Below, piece by piece: positions 8,435-17,569 of a stretch of DNA of 64,000 nucleotides (within the stretch, counting starts at the first letter, position 1; the number at the start of each line of letters is the position of its first letter). The notes under the pieces were generated by a model, which worked only from the letters and a program-made list of their open reading frames with translations, had not been told where the DNA came from and ran no database searches. Both the position numbers and the translations under genes were made by a program. Source of the DNA: Haploplasma axanthum (lineage in GTDB: Bacteria > Bacillota_I > Bacilli_A > Acholeplasmatales > Acholeplasmataceae); NCBI RefSeq assembly GCF_900660745.1, contig NZ_LR215048.1:1736001-1800000 (forward strand), given 5' to 3'.

Positions 8435-9675
8435 TTTTCATTCTCCATATTTTCATATGCTTCTAAAAATGTAAAACCATACATACTAAAATCTCTAACA
8501 CTATTTTTTGAAACGACAATTGTTTTTATATTCTTCATTGTTTCATCAATAAATAAATTATAATCGAATTTTGATTCTTCAAACTCAGCTTTTTCAATAG
8601 TTGGACTAATCACAGGATTCTTAGGTACATAAATCGAACAACAATCATTGAATGGTTTAATTGATATTTTAAATGTATCAATTCTTTCAGCAATATCCAT
8701 AATCTCTTTTTTATCATAAGTAATTACAGGTCTTAAAACTGGAATATTAGTTACATTTTCAACCACTTTAATACTACTTAAAGTTTGTGAAGCAACTTGT
8801 CCAACAGATTCACCGTTTACCAAAACTTTAATACTTCTTTCATTAGCAAATCTCTCAGCAATTCGATACATCATTCTTCTCATTATTGTAATTACATACG
8901 ACTCTGAAACATTATTTAACAATTGTTCATGTAATTTCATAAATGGAACAACATGTAACTTAATTTTTTCATTTGGAAGAAAAACTGCTAATTTGGTTGC
9001 TAAATCATGGACTTTATTAACAGACTCAAGTGGTGTTAACGGACTGGATTCAAAATGAAGAAGTTCAATTTCAATTCCTTGCTTAATAGCTAGAAAAGCT
9101 GATACAGGACTATCGATTCCACCACTCATCATTAATAAGCCTCTACCTGCTATAGTCGCCGGAAAGCCACCAAGAGCAAGTTTGCTTGTTAAATATAGAT
9201 ATGCTCCCTCTGTTCTAATATTAATATTTAAAACAACTTCGGGATTTTTAACATCAACAAGTAATTTCTTATCACTTTCTTTTAAAATAAGTGGAGCAAC
9301 AGCTCTTGTAAAATCATTACTTAAATATTCGAATGATTTATCACTTCTCTTTGTTTCTACTTTAAACGTATACTCTTTATCATTATTAAGTTCTATATTT
9401 AATACTTCAATCGCTTTTTTAACAATCGATTCAATATTTTTATCTGCATCATAGACAACACTATATGAATGAATACCAGGTATTTGCATAATTCGTTTCT
9501 CTATTTCGCTTTTTAATTCTTCATTAAATTCTAAATATAATCGATCATGTCTTTTATCAACAATTACATCTAAATCACTAAATTTTTTACTCACATGTTT
9601 ATTAAGGCTATTTATAAAGATCTTCTTGTTTTTACCTTTAAGCATTAAATCGCCAAATCTTACTAATAATTTCAT
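8431..9675 (-). CDS. thiI: tRNA 4-thiouridine synthetase ThiI (no rhodanese domain)
   Basis: Makes s4U8 in tRNA. N-terminal ferredoxin-like and THUMP domains (about 1-165) precede a PP-loop adenylation domain with LLMMSGGIDSPVSAFLAIKQ. DCCSIYVPKNP near residue 345 carries the conserved cysteine. The 414-aa length shows that the C-terminal rhodanese domain of enteric ThiI is absent, as usual in Bacillota, where a dedicated cysteine desulfurase supplies sulfur. It is first in a three-gene unit, transcribed away from rpsD. Confidence 0.93.
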   Translation of the reverse strand: MKLLVRFGDLMLKGKNKKIFINSLNKHVSKKFSDLDVIVDKRHDRLYLEFNEELKSEIEKRIMQIPGIHSYSVVYDADKNIESIVKKAIEVLNIELNNDKEYTFKVETKRSDKSFEYLSNDFTRAVAPLILKESDKKLLVDVKNPEVVLNINIRTEGAYLYLTSKLALGGFPATIAGRGLLMMSGGIDSPVSAFLAIKQGIEIELLHFESSPLTPLESVNKVHDLATKLAVFLPNEKIKLHVVPFMKLHEQLLNNVSESYVITIMRRMMYRIAERFANERSIKVLVNGESVGQVASQTLSSIKVVENVTNIPVLRPVITYDKKEIMDIAERIDTFKISIKPFNDCCSIYVPKNPVISPTIEKAEFEESKFDYNLFIDETMKNIKTIVVSKNSVRDFSMYGFTFLEAYENMENEK

Positions 9676-9734
9676 TCTATCACCATAAATATTTTATCAT
9701 ATATTATAATAATATAAACAATTTGTATTTATAA

Positions 9735-9763
9735 TTGACATTTATTGCAATATAAGGTAAAAT
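9735..9763 (+). promoter_or_regulatory. rpsD promoter
   Basis: TTGACA (9735-9740), 17-bp spacer, TAAAAT (9758-9763). This is the best housekeeping promoter in the window. Transcription should start near 9770, leaving a leader of about 160 nt before rpsD. Confidence 0.8.
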
Positions 9764-9769
9764 AAACAA

Positions 9770-9917
9770 TGCAGGTAAAAAAGCAGGCCTTTGAAAATAC
9801 TTCCAATATCCCTACTTTATAAGAAGCCCTTAGTAACCTTTACTGCTTTAAGGTGAACAGAATATCGGGATTAAGAATATTTAAAGATAAGGTAACTTTT
9901 TACCCCAAATATATAAC
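9770..9917 (+). ncRNA. Structured 5' leader of rpsD, probable S4 autoregulatory element
   Basis: The untranslated leader between promoter and SD contains complementary segments: ATCCC near 9810 can pair with GGGAT near 9868, and GGTAA/TTACC forms a hairpin just before the SD. In Bacillus, S4 represses its own synthesis by binding such a leader. The position and GC-richer composition fit, but I could not align it to a published model, so the assignment is an inference. Confidence 0.5.
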
Positions 9918-9932
9918 AAGGAGGAAAAAGTT

Positions 9933-10532
9933 ATGTCAAGATTTACAGGTTCAACTTGGAAAGTTTCAAGACGTTTAGGATTTTCAATTTCAGAAACAGG
10001 AAAAGAATTAAAGAAGCGTCCATACGCTCCAGGTCAACACGGTAAAAGACGTTCTAAACCAAGTGACTATGGTCTACAATTAGCTGAAAAACAAAAGGTT
10101 CGTTTTACATATGGAGTTTCTGAAAAACAATTCCATAAAACATTCCTTGAAGCTCGTCAGTTAACTGGAGTTCATGGTGAGAATTTCTTAAAATTATTAG
10201 AATCTCGTTTAGACAACGTTGTATACCGTTTAGGATTAGCTAAAACTAGATCACAAGCTCGTCAATTAGTTAACCATGGTCATATTTTAGTTGATGGAAA
10301 AAAAGTAGATATTCCATCATATAGATTACAACCAGGACAAACTATTGCATTAAAAGAAAAATCACAAAGCTTAAAGATTGTTGTTGAAGCATTAGAATCA
10401 CAATTCAATCCAGTTGATTACGTTAACTATGACAAAGACAAGAAATCTGGAACATTCGTAAGATACCCAGAAAGAAATGAATTCTTATCAGAAGTTAATG
10501 AACAATTAATCGTAGAATTCTACAACAGATAA
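9933..10532 (+). CDS. rpsD: 30S ribosomal protein S4
   Basis: Primary rRNA-binding protein of the small subunit. The sequence is unmistakable: [50 protein letters not shown], then the S4 domain [19 protein letters not shown] and [20 protein letters not shown]. There are 199 aa, the usual length. SD AAGGAGG lies 7 bp before the ATG. It is transcribed alone from its own promoter with a leader and a terminator. Confidence 0.98.
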   Translation: MSRFTGSTWKVSRRLGFSISETGKELKKRPYAPGQHGKRRSKPSDYGLQLAEKQKVRFTYGVSEKQFHKTFLEARQLTGVHGENFLKLLESRLDNVVYRLGLAKTRSQARQLVNHGHILVDGKKVDIPSYRLQPGQTIALKEKSQSLKIVVEALESQFNPVDYVNYDKDKKSGTFVRYPERNEFLSEVNEQLIVEFYNR

Positions 10533-10539
10533 TAAATTA

Positions 10540-10569
10540 AAGTCAGGTTTAATAACTTGGCTTTTTTTA
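10540..10569 (+). terminator. rpsD terminator
   Basis: Stem AAGTCAGGTT / AACTTGGCTT (two G-U pairs) with loop TAAT-type, followed by a run of seven T. Confidence 0.85.
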
Positions 10570-10586
10570 TTTTTACTACTTAAAAT

Positions 10587-10612
10587 AAAAATCCAGGATT
10601 ATTTTCCCGGAT
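10587..10612 (-). terminator. msrA terminator (hairpin usable in both directions)
   Basis: Stem AATCCxGG / CCxGGATT overlapping the end of msrA, with A and T runs on the two sides. Confidence 0.6.
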
Positions 10613-11108
10613 TTTTTTCTTCTTCTTTTAATAACCCTAAATCAATATGACAATATCCTTTAGGATTCTTAGTTAAATAATCTTGATGATATTCTTCAGC
10701 TTCATAAAAATTTCTTAATTCTTCAACAGCAACAACAATCTTTCTATCAGACTTCGCCTGTAACTTATTAATATAATCAGCAACAATTTTTTTATCATCT
10801 AAATTACTATAATATATACCACTACGATATTGAATTCCAATATCATTTCCTTGTTTATTTAATGTGTATGGATTTACAATCCTAAAGAAATGATCTAGTA
10901 AGATATTAAGATTTGTTTTATTACCATCATATTTTATATATACAACCTCTGCATGTGTAGCAATTCCTGCACAAACATCTTCATATGTTGGATTTTTTGT
11001 ATTTCCATTTGCATATCCAGTCTTAGTTTCAATTACTCCTAATACATCTTTAAAATATGCATCAACGCCCCAAAAGCAGCCACCTGCAAATACTATTTCT
11101 TTTTCCAT
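10599..11108 (-). CDS. msrA: Peptide methionine-S-sulfoxide reductase MsrA
   Basis: Repairs methionine S-sulfoxide in proteins. The catalytic motif is GGCFWGVDAYF near the N-terminus, followed by the family signatures GYANG, NPTYEDVCAG, THAEVV, DIGIQYRSGIYY and EEYHQDYLTKNPKGYCHI. Length 169 aa is normal. SD AGGAGG precedes the ATG. No MsrB domain is fused and none lies nearby. Confidence 0.95.
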   Translation of the reverse strand: MEKEIVFAGGCFWGVDAYFKDVLGVIETKTGYANGNTKNPTYEDVCAGIATHAEVVYIKYDGNKTNLNILLDHFFRIVNPYTLNKQGNDIGIQYRSGIYYSNLDDKKIVADYINKLQAKSDRKIVVAVEELRNFYEAEEYHQDYLTKNPKGYCHIDLGLLKEEEKNPGK

Positions 11109-11214
11109 AACAAAACCTCCTATTCTTCTACATTATATCACTTTGTTAATTAGATTCAAAAGTAAATATCCTAATATTAACATATCTATTTGTTATAATT
11201 TATATGGTGATAAA

Positions 11215-11532
11215 ATGATATACATGAGTAATGAAAAACAAATTGAAGATATAATATCTAAAAACAAAAACCTTATTTTAATCTTTGTAAAAGGAACTAA
11301 CTGTGGTGTTTGTCATGCAGTAGAAAATAGAATTAATAGTACTTTTCAAAATCTATACCCTACTCTTGATATACATTATCTTGAAATAGATAATAGCCCT
11401 ATGTTTAGAGGTCAACATTTAATTTTTACAATTCCAACTTTACTATTATTCTATGAGAATGTTGAAATCCATCGTGAATCAAGAATTATTGATTTTCATA
11501 GACTAAACAAAATGATTAAGAGACTAATATAA
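11215..11532 (+). CDS. Thioredoxin-like protein (CGVC)
   Basis: A 105-aa thioredoxin fold: KNLILIFVKGTNCGVCHAVE has the beta-strand and active-site CxxC (CGVC), and TIPTLLLFYENVEIHRES has the cis-Pro (TIP) and following strand. I start at the ATG at 11215 because GGTGA lies 4 bp upstream and TATAAT at 11194-11199. Codons further upstream overlap this promoter. Function beyond disulfide or thiol chemistry is unknown. Confidence 0.8.
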   Translation: MIYMSNEKQIEDIISKNKNLILIFVKGTNCGVCHAVENRINSTFQNLYPTLDIHYLEIDNSPMFRGQHLIFTIPTLLLFYENVEIHRESRIIDFHRLNKMIKRLI

Positions 11533-11567
11533 AACAACTACTAATAATATCACTAGTAGTTGTTTTT
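11533..11567 (+). terminator. Terminator of the thioredoxin-like gene
   Basis: Stem AACAACTACTA / TAGTAGTTGTT followed by TTTTT. Confidence 0.85.
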
Positions 11568-11597
11568 ACTTATAGAGCTATTAATATTTTAACAAGA

Positions 11598-11792
11598 CTA
11601 TTCTTCATCATTATCATCTTTTTCCTTAATATACTTTAATATAATAATAGGAATCTCTATCATAATAATAAATAGTAATGTTCCAAAATAAAGTGGATAT
11701 CCAACTCTTTCTTCAACATATCCAGAAATAAGTATGAATACTATTATTGTTATTATATTAAATGCTAATATTTTTTGAACAAAGCTTTTCAT
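11598..11792 (-). CDS. Small two-helix membrane protein
   Basis: A 64-aa protein with two hydrophobic segments (IITIIVFILISGY and GTLLFIIMIEIPIIIL) and a charged C-terminus KEKDDNDEE. No family recognised. A reasonable SD-like AGGTACG stands upstream of the ATG. It stands alone between convergent neighbours. Confidence 0.55.
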   Translation of the reverse strand: MKSFVQKILAFNIITIIVFILISGYVEERVGYPLYFGTLLFIIMIEIPIIILKYIKEKDDNDEE

Positions 11793-11889
11793 TTTAACAC
11801 GTACCTTTCATTTTTAACACTATCAAAATAAATATAAAATACTACTTGCATTAAATAATTATGATAGACTTTTTTAATTTGTATTTATT

Positions 11890-13320
11890 TTATCTTGAAT
11901 AAGAAACGAACCTAATATCTCCCACTGAAATTCTCCCCTTATTTTTGTCGCCTTTCGGATCAGCTGTATTTGTTATTATTCTTATCTGTTTACTTCCTTC
12001 AAGAATTATAAGTTCAAACCTTTTAGGATTTTGTCTATCAGTTGGAACTACATTTTTTTCATCCATAATATCTAATAATTGAATCCAGTTCCCATTTTTA
12101 TCCCTATATTGAATATATGCGGAATCAGTGGATGAAATCTTCTCAAATGAACTCCAAAATGCTAGTTCAATATCAACTTCATGTATTTCCTGATTAAAAT
12201 AAAACTCAATATATGCTTCTCCAGCACCTTTTCTATTTGGTGATAAATTAACATATTGCTCCTCTATATAGCCTGTTCTTAACCTTTTTGTTGAAAAATT
12301 CCAATTTCTTATATTATGTGTTTGTTCAATTTGATAAAAAAAATATTGTGGTTGAAAATTATACTCATTTGGACTTAAATCAAGAATTTCTGTTTTTATA
12401 AAATTCTTATACCCTCTCAAGGTCATTGGTGTTGCTGCCATTTTTTCAGTATTAGCTCCAGAAGAAATTCCAACACCAATACTCTTATAACTTATACTTA
12501 AACTAGGTTTTATAATATTAAAATTATGTATATATGTAGGCAATACCGCTGTAGTGTCTGATGCCGTTATGTAGTGATGTCCAATCACTTTTTTTGTTTC
12601 ATATATATTCTGACTAACAGTTTTTTTACTCAATGAGAATTTAAAATCAACACCATAAGCAAATCCATTTGCAAAGTCAGGTATTATCTCATCTTCTCTC
12701 ATTTGTGATCCTAAGTACTTACGAACTGCTATACCTTTCGGCTTTATTCCATCGTAAACTGAAGCATTATCCCCATGTTGAATAACTAATGCATCTTCCA
12801 TTTGTTGTACAAATTTTTTGTTTAGTTCTACCTCAACTTCAATATGATATACAACTCCACCATCAAAATATCCAAGGTCATATGCCTTAGTTGTAAATGT
12901 AACATATCCTCTTGGATGAACAAATGTTTCTTGATTAAATAAATCCTCCGAATATGTTGCAAGATTACCCTCTAAATCAAATCCCATACCTTCAGGTGCT
13001 ATTTGCTCAAATTGATCATAATGAACATTTTCACGCTGCACATGTACACTGTTAGATTTAAATGCTTCTTCTTCATTTATTCCATATTCTAAAAAAAGAT
13101 TTTGTGAATCAGACTCACTGTTTATTCTACTAATTCCAAAAGTATTATATGAACTATCTTTTGTCCAAACAAACTTAATAATATCATCAGAATTTTCTTC
13201 ATAAACTACAACATCTAAATTATCTTTTTCTTCTGCATAAATCTTAGTAAAAAACATGCCATTAAATAAAAATAAACTTAAAATAAAAACGATTATTCTT
13301 TTAATTTCAATCTCCCCCAT
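11890..13320 (-). CDS. Secreted protein of unknown function (about 470 aa)
   Basis: A hydrophobic signal peptide (IIVFILSLFLFNGMFF, cleavage likely after KIYA) is followed by a long beta-rich extracellular region with no recognised domain. It is rich in aromatic strands (YVTFTTKAYDLGYFDGG, YIEFYFNQEIHEVDIELAFW) and ends GRISVGDIRFVSYSR. There is no anchor motif or lipobox, so it is probably released or surface-associated. The start is uncertain. The ATG at 13320 has a weak ribosome site, while a strong GGGGGAG stands six bases before an in-frame ATT (ATT AAA AGA), which would give the neater signal peptide (I/M)KRIIVFI. Confidence 0.65.
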   Translation of the reverse strand: MGEIEIKRIIVFILSLFLFNGMFFTKIYAEEKDNLDVVVYEENSDDIIKFVWTKDSSYNTFGISRINSESDSQNLFLEYGINEEEAFKSNSVHVQRENVHYDQFEQIAPEGMGFDLEGNLATYSEDLFNQETFVHPRGYVTFTTKAYDLGYFDGGVVYHIEVEVELNKKFVQQMEDALVIQHGDNASVYDGIKPKGIAVRKYLGSQMREDEIIPDFANGFAYGVDFKFSLSKKTVSQNIYETKKVIGHHYITASDTTAVLPTYIHNFNIIKPSLSISYKSIGVGISSGANTEKMAATPMTLRGYKNFIKTEILDLSPNEYNFQPQYFFYQIEQTHNIRNWNFSTKRLRTGYIEEQYVNLSPNRKGAGEAYIEFYFNQEIHEVDIELAFWSSFEKISSTDSAYIQYRDKNGNWIQLLDIMDEKNVVPTDRQNPKRFELIILEGSKQIRIITNTADPKGDKNKGRISVGDIRFVSYSR

Positions 13321-13630
13321 TTCATTTTGACATCTTTATTTCACTATGAATTATATCAAAACAACTTTTGAATGTCAAATTCATTTATATAAATTAAAAA
13401 ATATAAATATATAAACAAAATTAAATTAAATCTTTTTTATATAAAAAAAGGAAGAATCTAAAGTCTAAATCTTCCTTTTTATTACATAGAACACTAAATT
13501 AAATAAGTTTTTGATTAATTATTTCAAATACATTTAAAGTATCCATCAAAACATTTTTATCAATACTCACATATTCTTGATTACTTAGATTATTATAATT
13601 GACTCAGATATTTTATTTATACTCTATTTA
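13321..13630. other. Intergenic region with terminator and a short degenerate open stretch
   Basis: About 310 bases without a clear gene. A terminator lies at 13445-13480. On the minus strand, 13500-13600 reads as a short open stretch ending NVFEIINQKLI with a stop just upstream and no good start or SD. It may be the tail of a decayed gene. Nothing else is seen. Confidence 0.4.
13445..13480 (-). terminator. Hairpin terminator downstream of the RlmI-like gene
   Basis: Stem AAAAAGGAAGA / TCTTCCTTTTT with A and T flanks, able to work in both directions. Confidence 0.75.
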
Positions 13631-14809
13631 TTATAAACTTTTTATTCTTACAATTAATATTTTTAAATAGAAAGATTCATCAGAACCAAGGAGTGCAGGA
13701 TGATCTTTACTTTGCGTTCTAAATTCAATCATTTGTGCTACTTTTTTAGCATCACTTGCAGCATCCATAACCATTTCCATAAATAATGCTGGATTCATAA
13801 AATAAGAACATGAACAAGTAATTAAATAGCCATCTTCATTAATTAATTTCATGGCGTTTAAATTAATATCTTTATATCCTTGATAAGCTTTTTTTGTATC
13901 ATCATTCTTTTTAGCAAATGCTGGTGGATCTAAGATAATTGTATCAAATTTCTTACCTTCAGTTTGATATTCTCTTAAAAGTGAAAAAACATCTTTCGTC
14001 ACTGTTTCAACTTTATAGTTATTTAATGTAGCATTTTCTTTTATTTGATTTGTTGCATGTTCTGATATATCAACACATGTAACATTTTTAGCACCAAATG
14101 ATAGAGCATGTAATCCAAATCCACCTATATTTGAAAAACAATCTAAAACATCTTTATTTTTTACATATGGTTTTATAGCATTATAGTTATCTTGTTGATC
14201 TAAAAATGTTCCAGTTTTTTGGCCATTTTTAACATCAACATACATATCTAAATGATTTTCTTTAATCAAAACTCGATCTGGAACTTCACCATATATCGTT
14301 CCCTTAAATAATTCTAATCCTTCTTTTTTTCTAACTGGTGCATCACTTCTTTCATATATTCCTTTTGGATTAAATATTTCCACTAATATTTCTATTAGCA
14401 TTTCTTTAATCAAATCAATGCCATATGAAAGTATTTGAACAACCAAATATTCATCATATTTATCAATGATAAATCCTGGAACACCATCAGATTCACCAAA
14501 AAGCACACGATAACTATTTGAATATCCTAAATCTACTCTTGATTTATTAGATCTATAAATTAGTTCATAAAAAAAATTCTTATCAATAACTTGATTTTCA
14601 TTTCTCGTTAATAATCTAACAAAGATCTTTGAAGTTGTATTTAAAAATCCTTTTCCAATAAATTCACCTTTTGATGAATAAACATAAGCAATATCTCCAC
14701 TTTTAATCTTACCTTCAAATCTATCTATTTCATTACCAAATACCCATGAATGTCCTTTTAATAAACGTTCTTCTTCTTTTTTCTTTAAATATATTTTACA
14801 AATTTCCAT
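13631..14809 (-). CDS. RlmI-type class I rRNA (cytosine-C5) methyltransferase
   Basis: SAM-dependent methyltransferase with an N-terminal PUA domain (about 1-75: KGHSWVFGNEIDRFEGKIKS, GEFIGKGFLNTTSKIFVRLL). The family motif NGQKTGTFLDQQDNY, SAM site DCFSNIGGFGLHALSFGAKN, catalytic-region ILDPPAFAK and the CSCSYFM cysteine motif near residue 335 follow. 392 aa is the normal RlmI/YwbD length. In E. coli the target is 23S C1962; here this is by family only. SD AAGGAAAA before the ATG. Confidence 0.9.
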   Translation of the reverse strand: MEICKIYLKKKEEERLLKGHSWVFGNEIDRFEGKIKSGDIAYVYSSKGEFIGKGFLNTTSKIFVRLLTRNENQVIDKNFFYELIYRSNKSRVDLGYSNSYRVLFGESDGVPGFIIDKYDEYLVVQILSYGIDLIKEMLIEILVEIFNPKGIYERSDAPVRKKEGLELFKGTIYGEVPDRVLIKENHLDMYVDVKNGQKTGTFLDQQDNYNAIKPYVKNKDVLDCFSNIGGFGLHALSFGAKNVTCVDISEHATNQIKENATLNNYKVETVTKDVFSLLREYQTEGKKFDTIILDPPAFAKKNDDTKKAYQGYKDINLNAMKLINEDGYLITCSCSYFMNPALFMEMVMDAASDAKKVAQMIEFRTQSKDHPALLGSDESFYLKILIVRIKSL

Positions 14810-14869
14810 ATCAATTTTCCTTCCGTACTCATACCTATTATATCAAAAAAGTAATCTATTAACTAACTT

Positions 14870-14898
14870 AAAAAAGAACAAGTTTTTACACTTGTTCT
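14870..14898 (-). terminator. Terminator downstream of the 234-aa unknown gene
   Basis: Stem AGAACAAGT / ACTTGTTCT; on the minus strand it is followed by TTTTTT. Confidence 0.8.
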
Positions 14899-14921
14899 CT
14901 TACTTTCTTAAACTAAAACTC

Positions 14922-15626
14922 TTATATCAATATAAAATTATGTTCTTTATAAAAAATATCAAAGACAATATTCTCACAAACCGAAAGAGTTATAATAATT
15001 GTTTCCATATTTTTTTGACTAACTTTAATGTAATCACAAGTAATCACATTGTTATTATTGATTCTTTTTTTGAAACAATTAACATTTTCAAGATTAAAAC
15101 TTTGTCTTCTTAATACATCACTAAATTTATTAATAATCATTTTAACATCATTATTATTTTTAGAATCTACAAAGATAAATGAAACACACTTTTTGACTCT
15201 TAACTGTTCTTCAAACATTGTAGCTACATTAAAATTATCTTCACTTGTAACAATAAAATAAATAGCTGAATCCGAATTCTGAAGTTCATCAAGCATTCTT
15301 ATTATATGATAGTTCCCATCAAAATAAATTGAGTCCATATCTTCCTGATAAACATCAAGTATATAATCTACCTTCAAATCACTTTTATTAATAAGACTAT
15401 CAGCCACACCACACAGATTAATTAGAACTGAATAATTCTTATTTTCTTTAACAAAATATTTCTTAAAAATCGAATCTTCTAAACAATTAAATATGTTCTT
15501 CATGCACATATTTAAACTTTGAAAATCATGATTTTTAAAGAACAGTTTAAAATCCCTTTGAACTAATTTATATAGTTCATAATCGTCAAATTCTAATGAT
15601 ACATACTTTAAACTATCACTCATCAT
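14922..15626 (-). CDS. Hypothetical protein (234 aa)
   Basis: Soluble protein with no recognised domain. It starts MMSDSLKYVSLEFDDYELYK and has several predicted strand-helix alternations (YSVLINLCGVADSLIN, AIYFIVTSEDNFNVATMFEE, CVSFIFVDSKNNNDV) that resemble a nucleotide-binding or Rossmann-like layout. No P-loop or other catalytic motif is visible. SD AAAGGAGG lies 11 bp before the ATG. It follows the photolyase by about 65 bp in the same direction and could be the last gene of that unit. Confidence 0.6.
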   Translation of the reverse strand: MMSDSLKYVSLEFDDYELYKLVQRDFKLFFKNHDFQSLNMCMKNIFNCLEDSIFKKYFVKENKNYSVLINLCGVADSLINKSDLKVDYILDVYQEDMDSIYFDGNYHIIRMLDELQNSDSAIYFIVTSEDNFNVATMFEEQLRVKKCVSFIFVDSKNNNDVKMIINKFSDVLRRQSFNLENVNCFKKRINNNNVITCDYIKVSQKNMETIIITLSVCENIVFDIFYKEHNFILI

Positions 15627-15691
15627 CCCCTATGTTCCTCCTTTAATATTTAAATTAAATTCTCAAAACATAACTATTTATTCAAGTAAAA

Positions 15692-17083
15692 TTATTCTAA
15701 GATGCTATAGTTATTCAAAACAGTTTCTACATACTTATCTATTTTAAACTTTCTTTTTAAACCGTCAGCATTCATATATCTTAAAGTTCCAAAAATATTT
15801 CTTTCTTTCCATGGCCTATCATGTCTACCAAAGCACCAAGCGATATTCATATATGAATTAGCATCTCTTCCATCAAGAAAATATTTATTATTCAAATAAA
15901 CAATTCTTTCATACGCCAATTTCATACTACTTGACCATTCCATAATTTTCTTAGCCCAATACATTCTCATATAATTAGCCATAAAACCTGTAACTCTCAT
16001 TTCAGTCATAGCAGCATTAAAATATTCATCATGAGTTTTTGAATATTCTAATTCTTCAAGATTATAGTCTATAAGTCTTTTATCATTCTTATGTTTGTCT
16101 ATTGTTTCATACGCCCAAGGCAAAGTCATTTTCTCATACAAATCATAATCTTTTTCATAAGTAACAAAATTATATGCTAGTTCTCTTCTAACAACTAACT
16201 GTTCAATAAACATATCGTAATTTGCATAATTTGTTTCATATTTAAAAACATATTCTTTTAGCCTTTCAATAATATCTAAAACTGATATTTGACCAAAGTG
16301 AAGATAAATTGACATATATGATTGAATATTTAATGAAGGATCACTACGCTTTTCATATTCTTTTAATTGATTATTAAAGAAAAGATTTAAATGTTTAATT
16401 GCCTCACTATATCCACCTTTAAAAAAACCGTTTAATTTTACCGAATGATCTAGTTTTAATAAGTCTAATTCTTCATGAAATCTATCAAAATTAAAATCTG
16501 ATTTAATCCTTAACTTAGCTTTATTATTAATCTCTTTTAATCCATTGAAATCAAAATAATCATTCATTTTCTTTAAAAGGTGTGGTCTAATTGCATATGC
16601 AGCATAAGCTGTTTTTTCATATGCTTCTTTAACTGGAACTATTAAATCCGACTCAATCATAATTAAATTAGTTTCTAAATTACCTTTACAGTAATCATAG
16701 ACTTCTCTTCTCCACTTTAATTGCGGCTTTAAATACCCATAATCCATTACAATTGTATCAGCATCTAACAGTAGTGGTTTTAATGCTTCAAAAGGTTCTC
16801 CCTTTTTTATAACGAAGCTAATTCCCATTTCATTCAATTCGTTAGAAACCTCTTTAATACCTTGTAGCATAAATTCATAATGTCTTCTATTCGCGCCTAA
16901 ATATCCATCTGTAAGAGTAAAACAAACAAGTAATGGTAAGTTCTTTTGATTACTAATGTTTATTGCCTCTAAAAGGGCGTGATTATAGGAAACTCTCATT
17001 GATTGCTGCATCCAATATAAAACATATTTACTATCTCTTTTTTGGTTAGTGGACAATAATTCTTTTCTTCTTTTTTTATTCAT
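15692..17083 (-). CDS. Class II deoxyribodipyrimidine photolyase
   Basis: Light-driven repair of cyclobutane pyrimidine dimers with FAD. The class II pattern is clear: KYVLYWMQQSMRVSYNHAL at the start, LPLLVCFTLTDGYLGANRRH, TIVMDYGYLKPQLKWRREV, and the FAD-domain signatures FMANYMRMYWAKKIMEWS, NNKYFLDGRDANSYMNIAWC and HDRPWKERNIFGTLRYMN. I choose the ATG at 17083, which overlaps the preceding gene's stop as ATGAATAA (463 aa). An upstream ATG at 17119 would give 475 aa. It closes the carotenoid operon, which makes sense as a light-damage unit. Confidence 0.92.
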   Translation of the reverse strand: MNKKRRKELLSTNQKRDSKYVLYWMQQSMRVSYNHALLEAINISNQKNLPLLVCFTLTDGYLGANRRHYEFMLQGIKEVSNELNEMGISFVIKKGEPFEALKPLLLDADTIVMDYGYLKPQLKWRREVYDYCKGNLETNLIMIESDLIVPVKEAYEKTAYAAYAIRPHLLKKMNDYFDFNGLKEINNKAKLRIKSDFNFDRFHEELDLLKLDHSVKLNGFFKGGYSEAIKHLNLFFNNQLKEYEKRSDPSLNIQSYMSIYLHFGQISVLDIIERLKEYVFKYETNYANYDMFIEQLVVRRELAYNFVTYEKDYDLYEKMTLPWAYETIDKHKNDKRLIDYNLEELEYSKTHDEYFNAAMTEMRVTGFMANYMRMYWAKKIMEWSSSMKLAYERIVYLNNKYFLDGRDANSYMNIAWCFGRHDRPWKERNIFGTLRYMNADGLKRKFKIDKYVETVLNNYSILE

Positions 17084-17549
17084 CTTTTGAATAATACCCT
17101 GTTTTTCTAACGTTCTCATATGTTACTGCATATACAGTTCCACAAAAGATAGTTACAGCAAATGTTTCAATTCCAGTTTTTAAAAAACCCTCGCCAAGTT
17201 CTGAAATATTTCTTGTTTGACTATAATCTAATCCTTTATAATCAATTTGATTTCTAGATAACAACAAGCCTATAAGGATAACTAAAACACTTAATATCAT
17301 CAAAACCGATGTTATAGGTACAAGGTATTTATAATGTTTTTTATGCCCTATTATTTTTACAATATGAATACTATTACTTATAATAAAATATACTATTAAA
17401 CCATATAAAAGAACATATTCAATATATGTATAAAATCTTATATCACTAATTAATTTATATTCATAGTTATCTAATAGTATACTTAGAATTAAACCAATAA
17501 TTCCAAGAACTATAAACAGATTAAACCAAAAACTTCTTTTAAAAATCAT
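17076..17549 (-). CDS. Four-helix membrane protein of unknown function
   Basis: 157 aa with four hydrophobic segments (FNLFIVLGIIGLILSILL, YVLLYGLIVYFIISN, LVPITSVLMILSVLVILIG, FAVTIFCGTVYAVTY). No family recognised. SD GGGGGAG precedes the ATG. It is wedged between the DUF92 gene (20-bp gap) and the photolyase (8-bp overlap), so it belongs to the carotenoid/photolyase operon. Confidence 0.7.
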   Translation of the reverse strand: MIFKRSFWFNLFIVLGIIGLILSILLDNYEYKLISDIRFYTYIEYVLLYGLIVYFIISNSIHIVKIIGHKKHYKYLVPITSVLMILSVLVILIGLLLSRNQIDYKGLDYSQTRNISELGEGFLKTGIETFAVTIFCGTVYAVTYENVRKTGYYSKDE

Positions 17550-17569
17550 TTGTATCTCCCCCTATAATT

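Noticed and set aside
13500-13600. Small gene ending NVFEIINQKLI
   Set aside because: A stop lies just upstream in frame, no convincing start or Shine-Dalgarno is seen, and the product is too short to judge.
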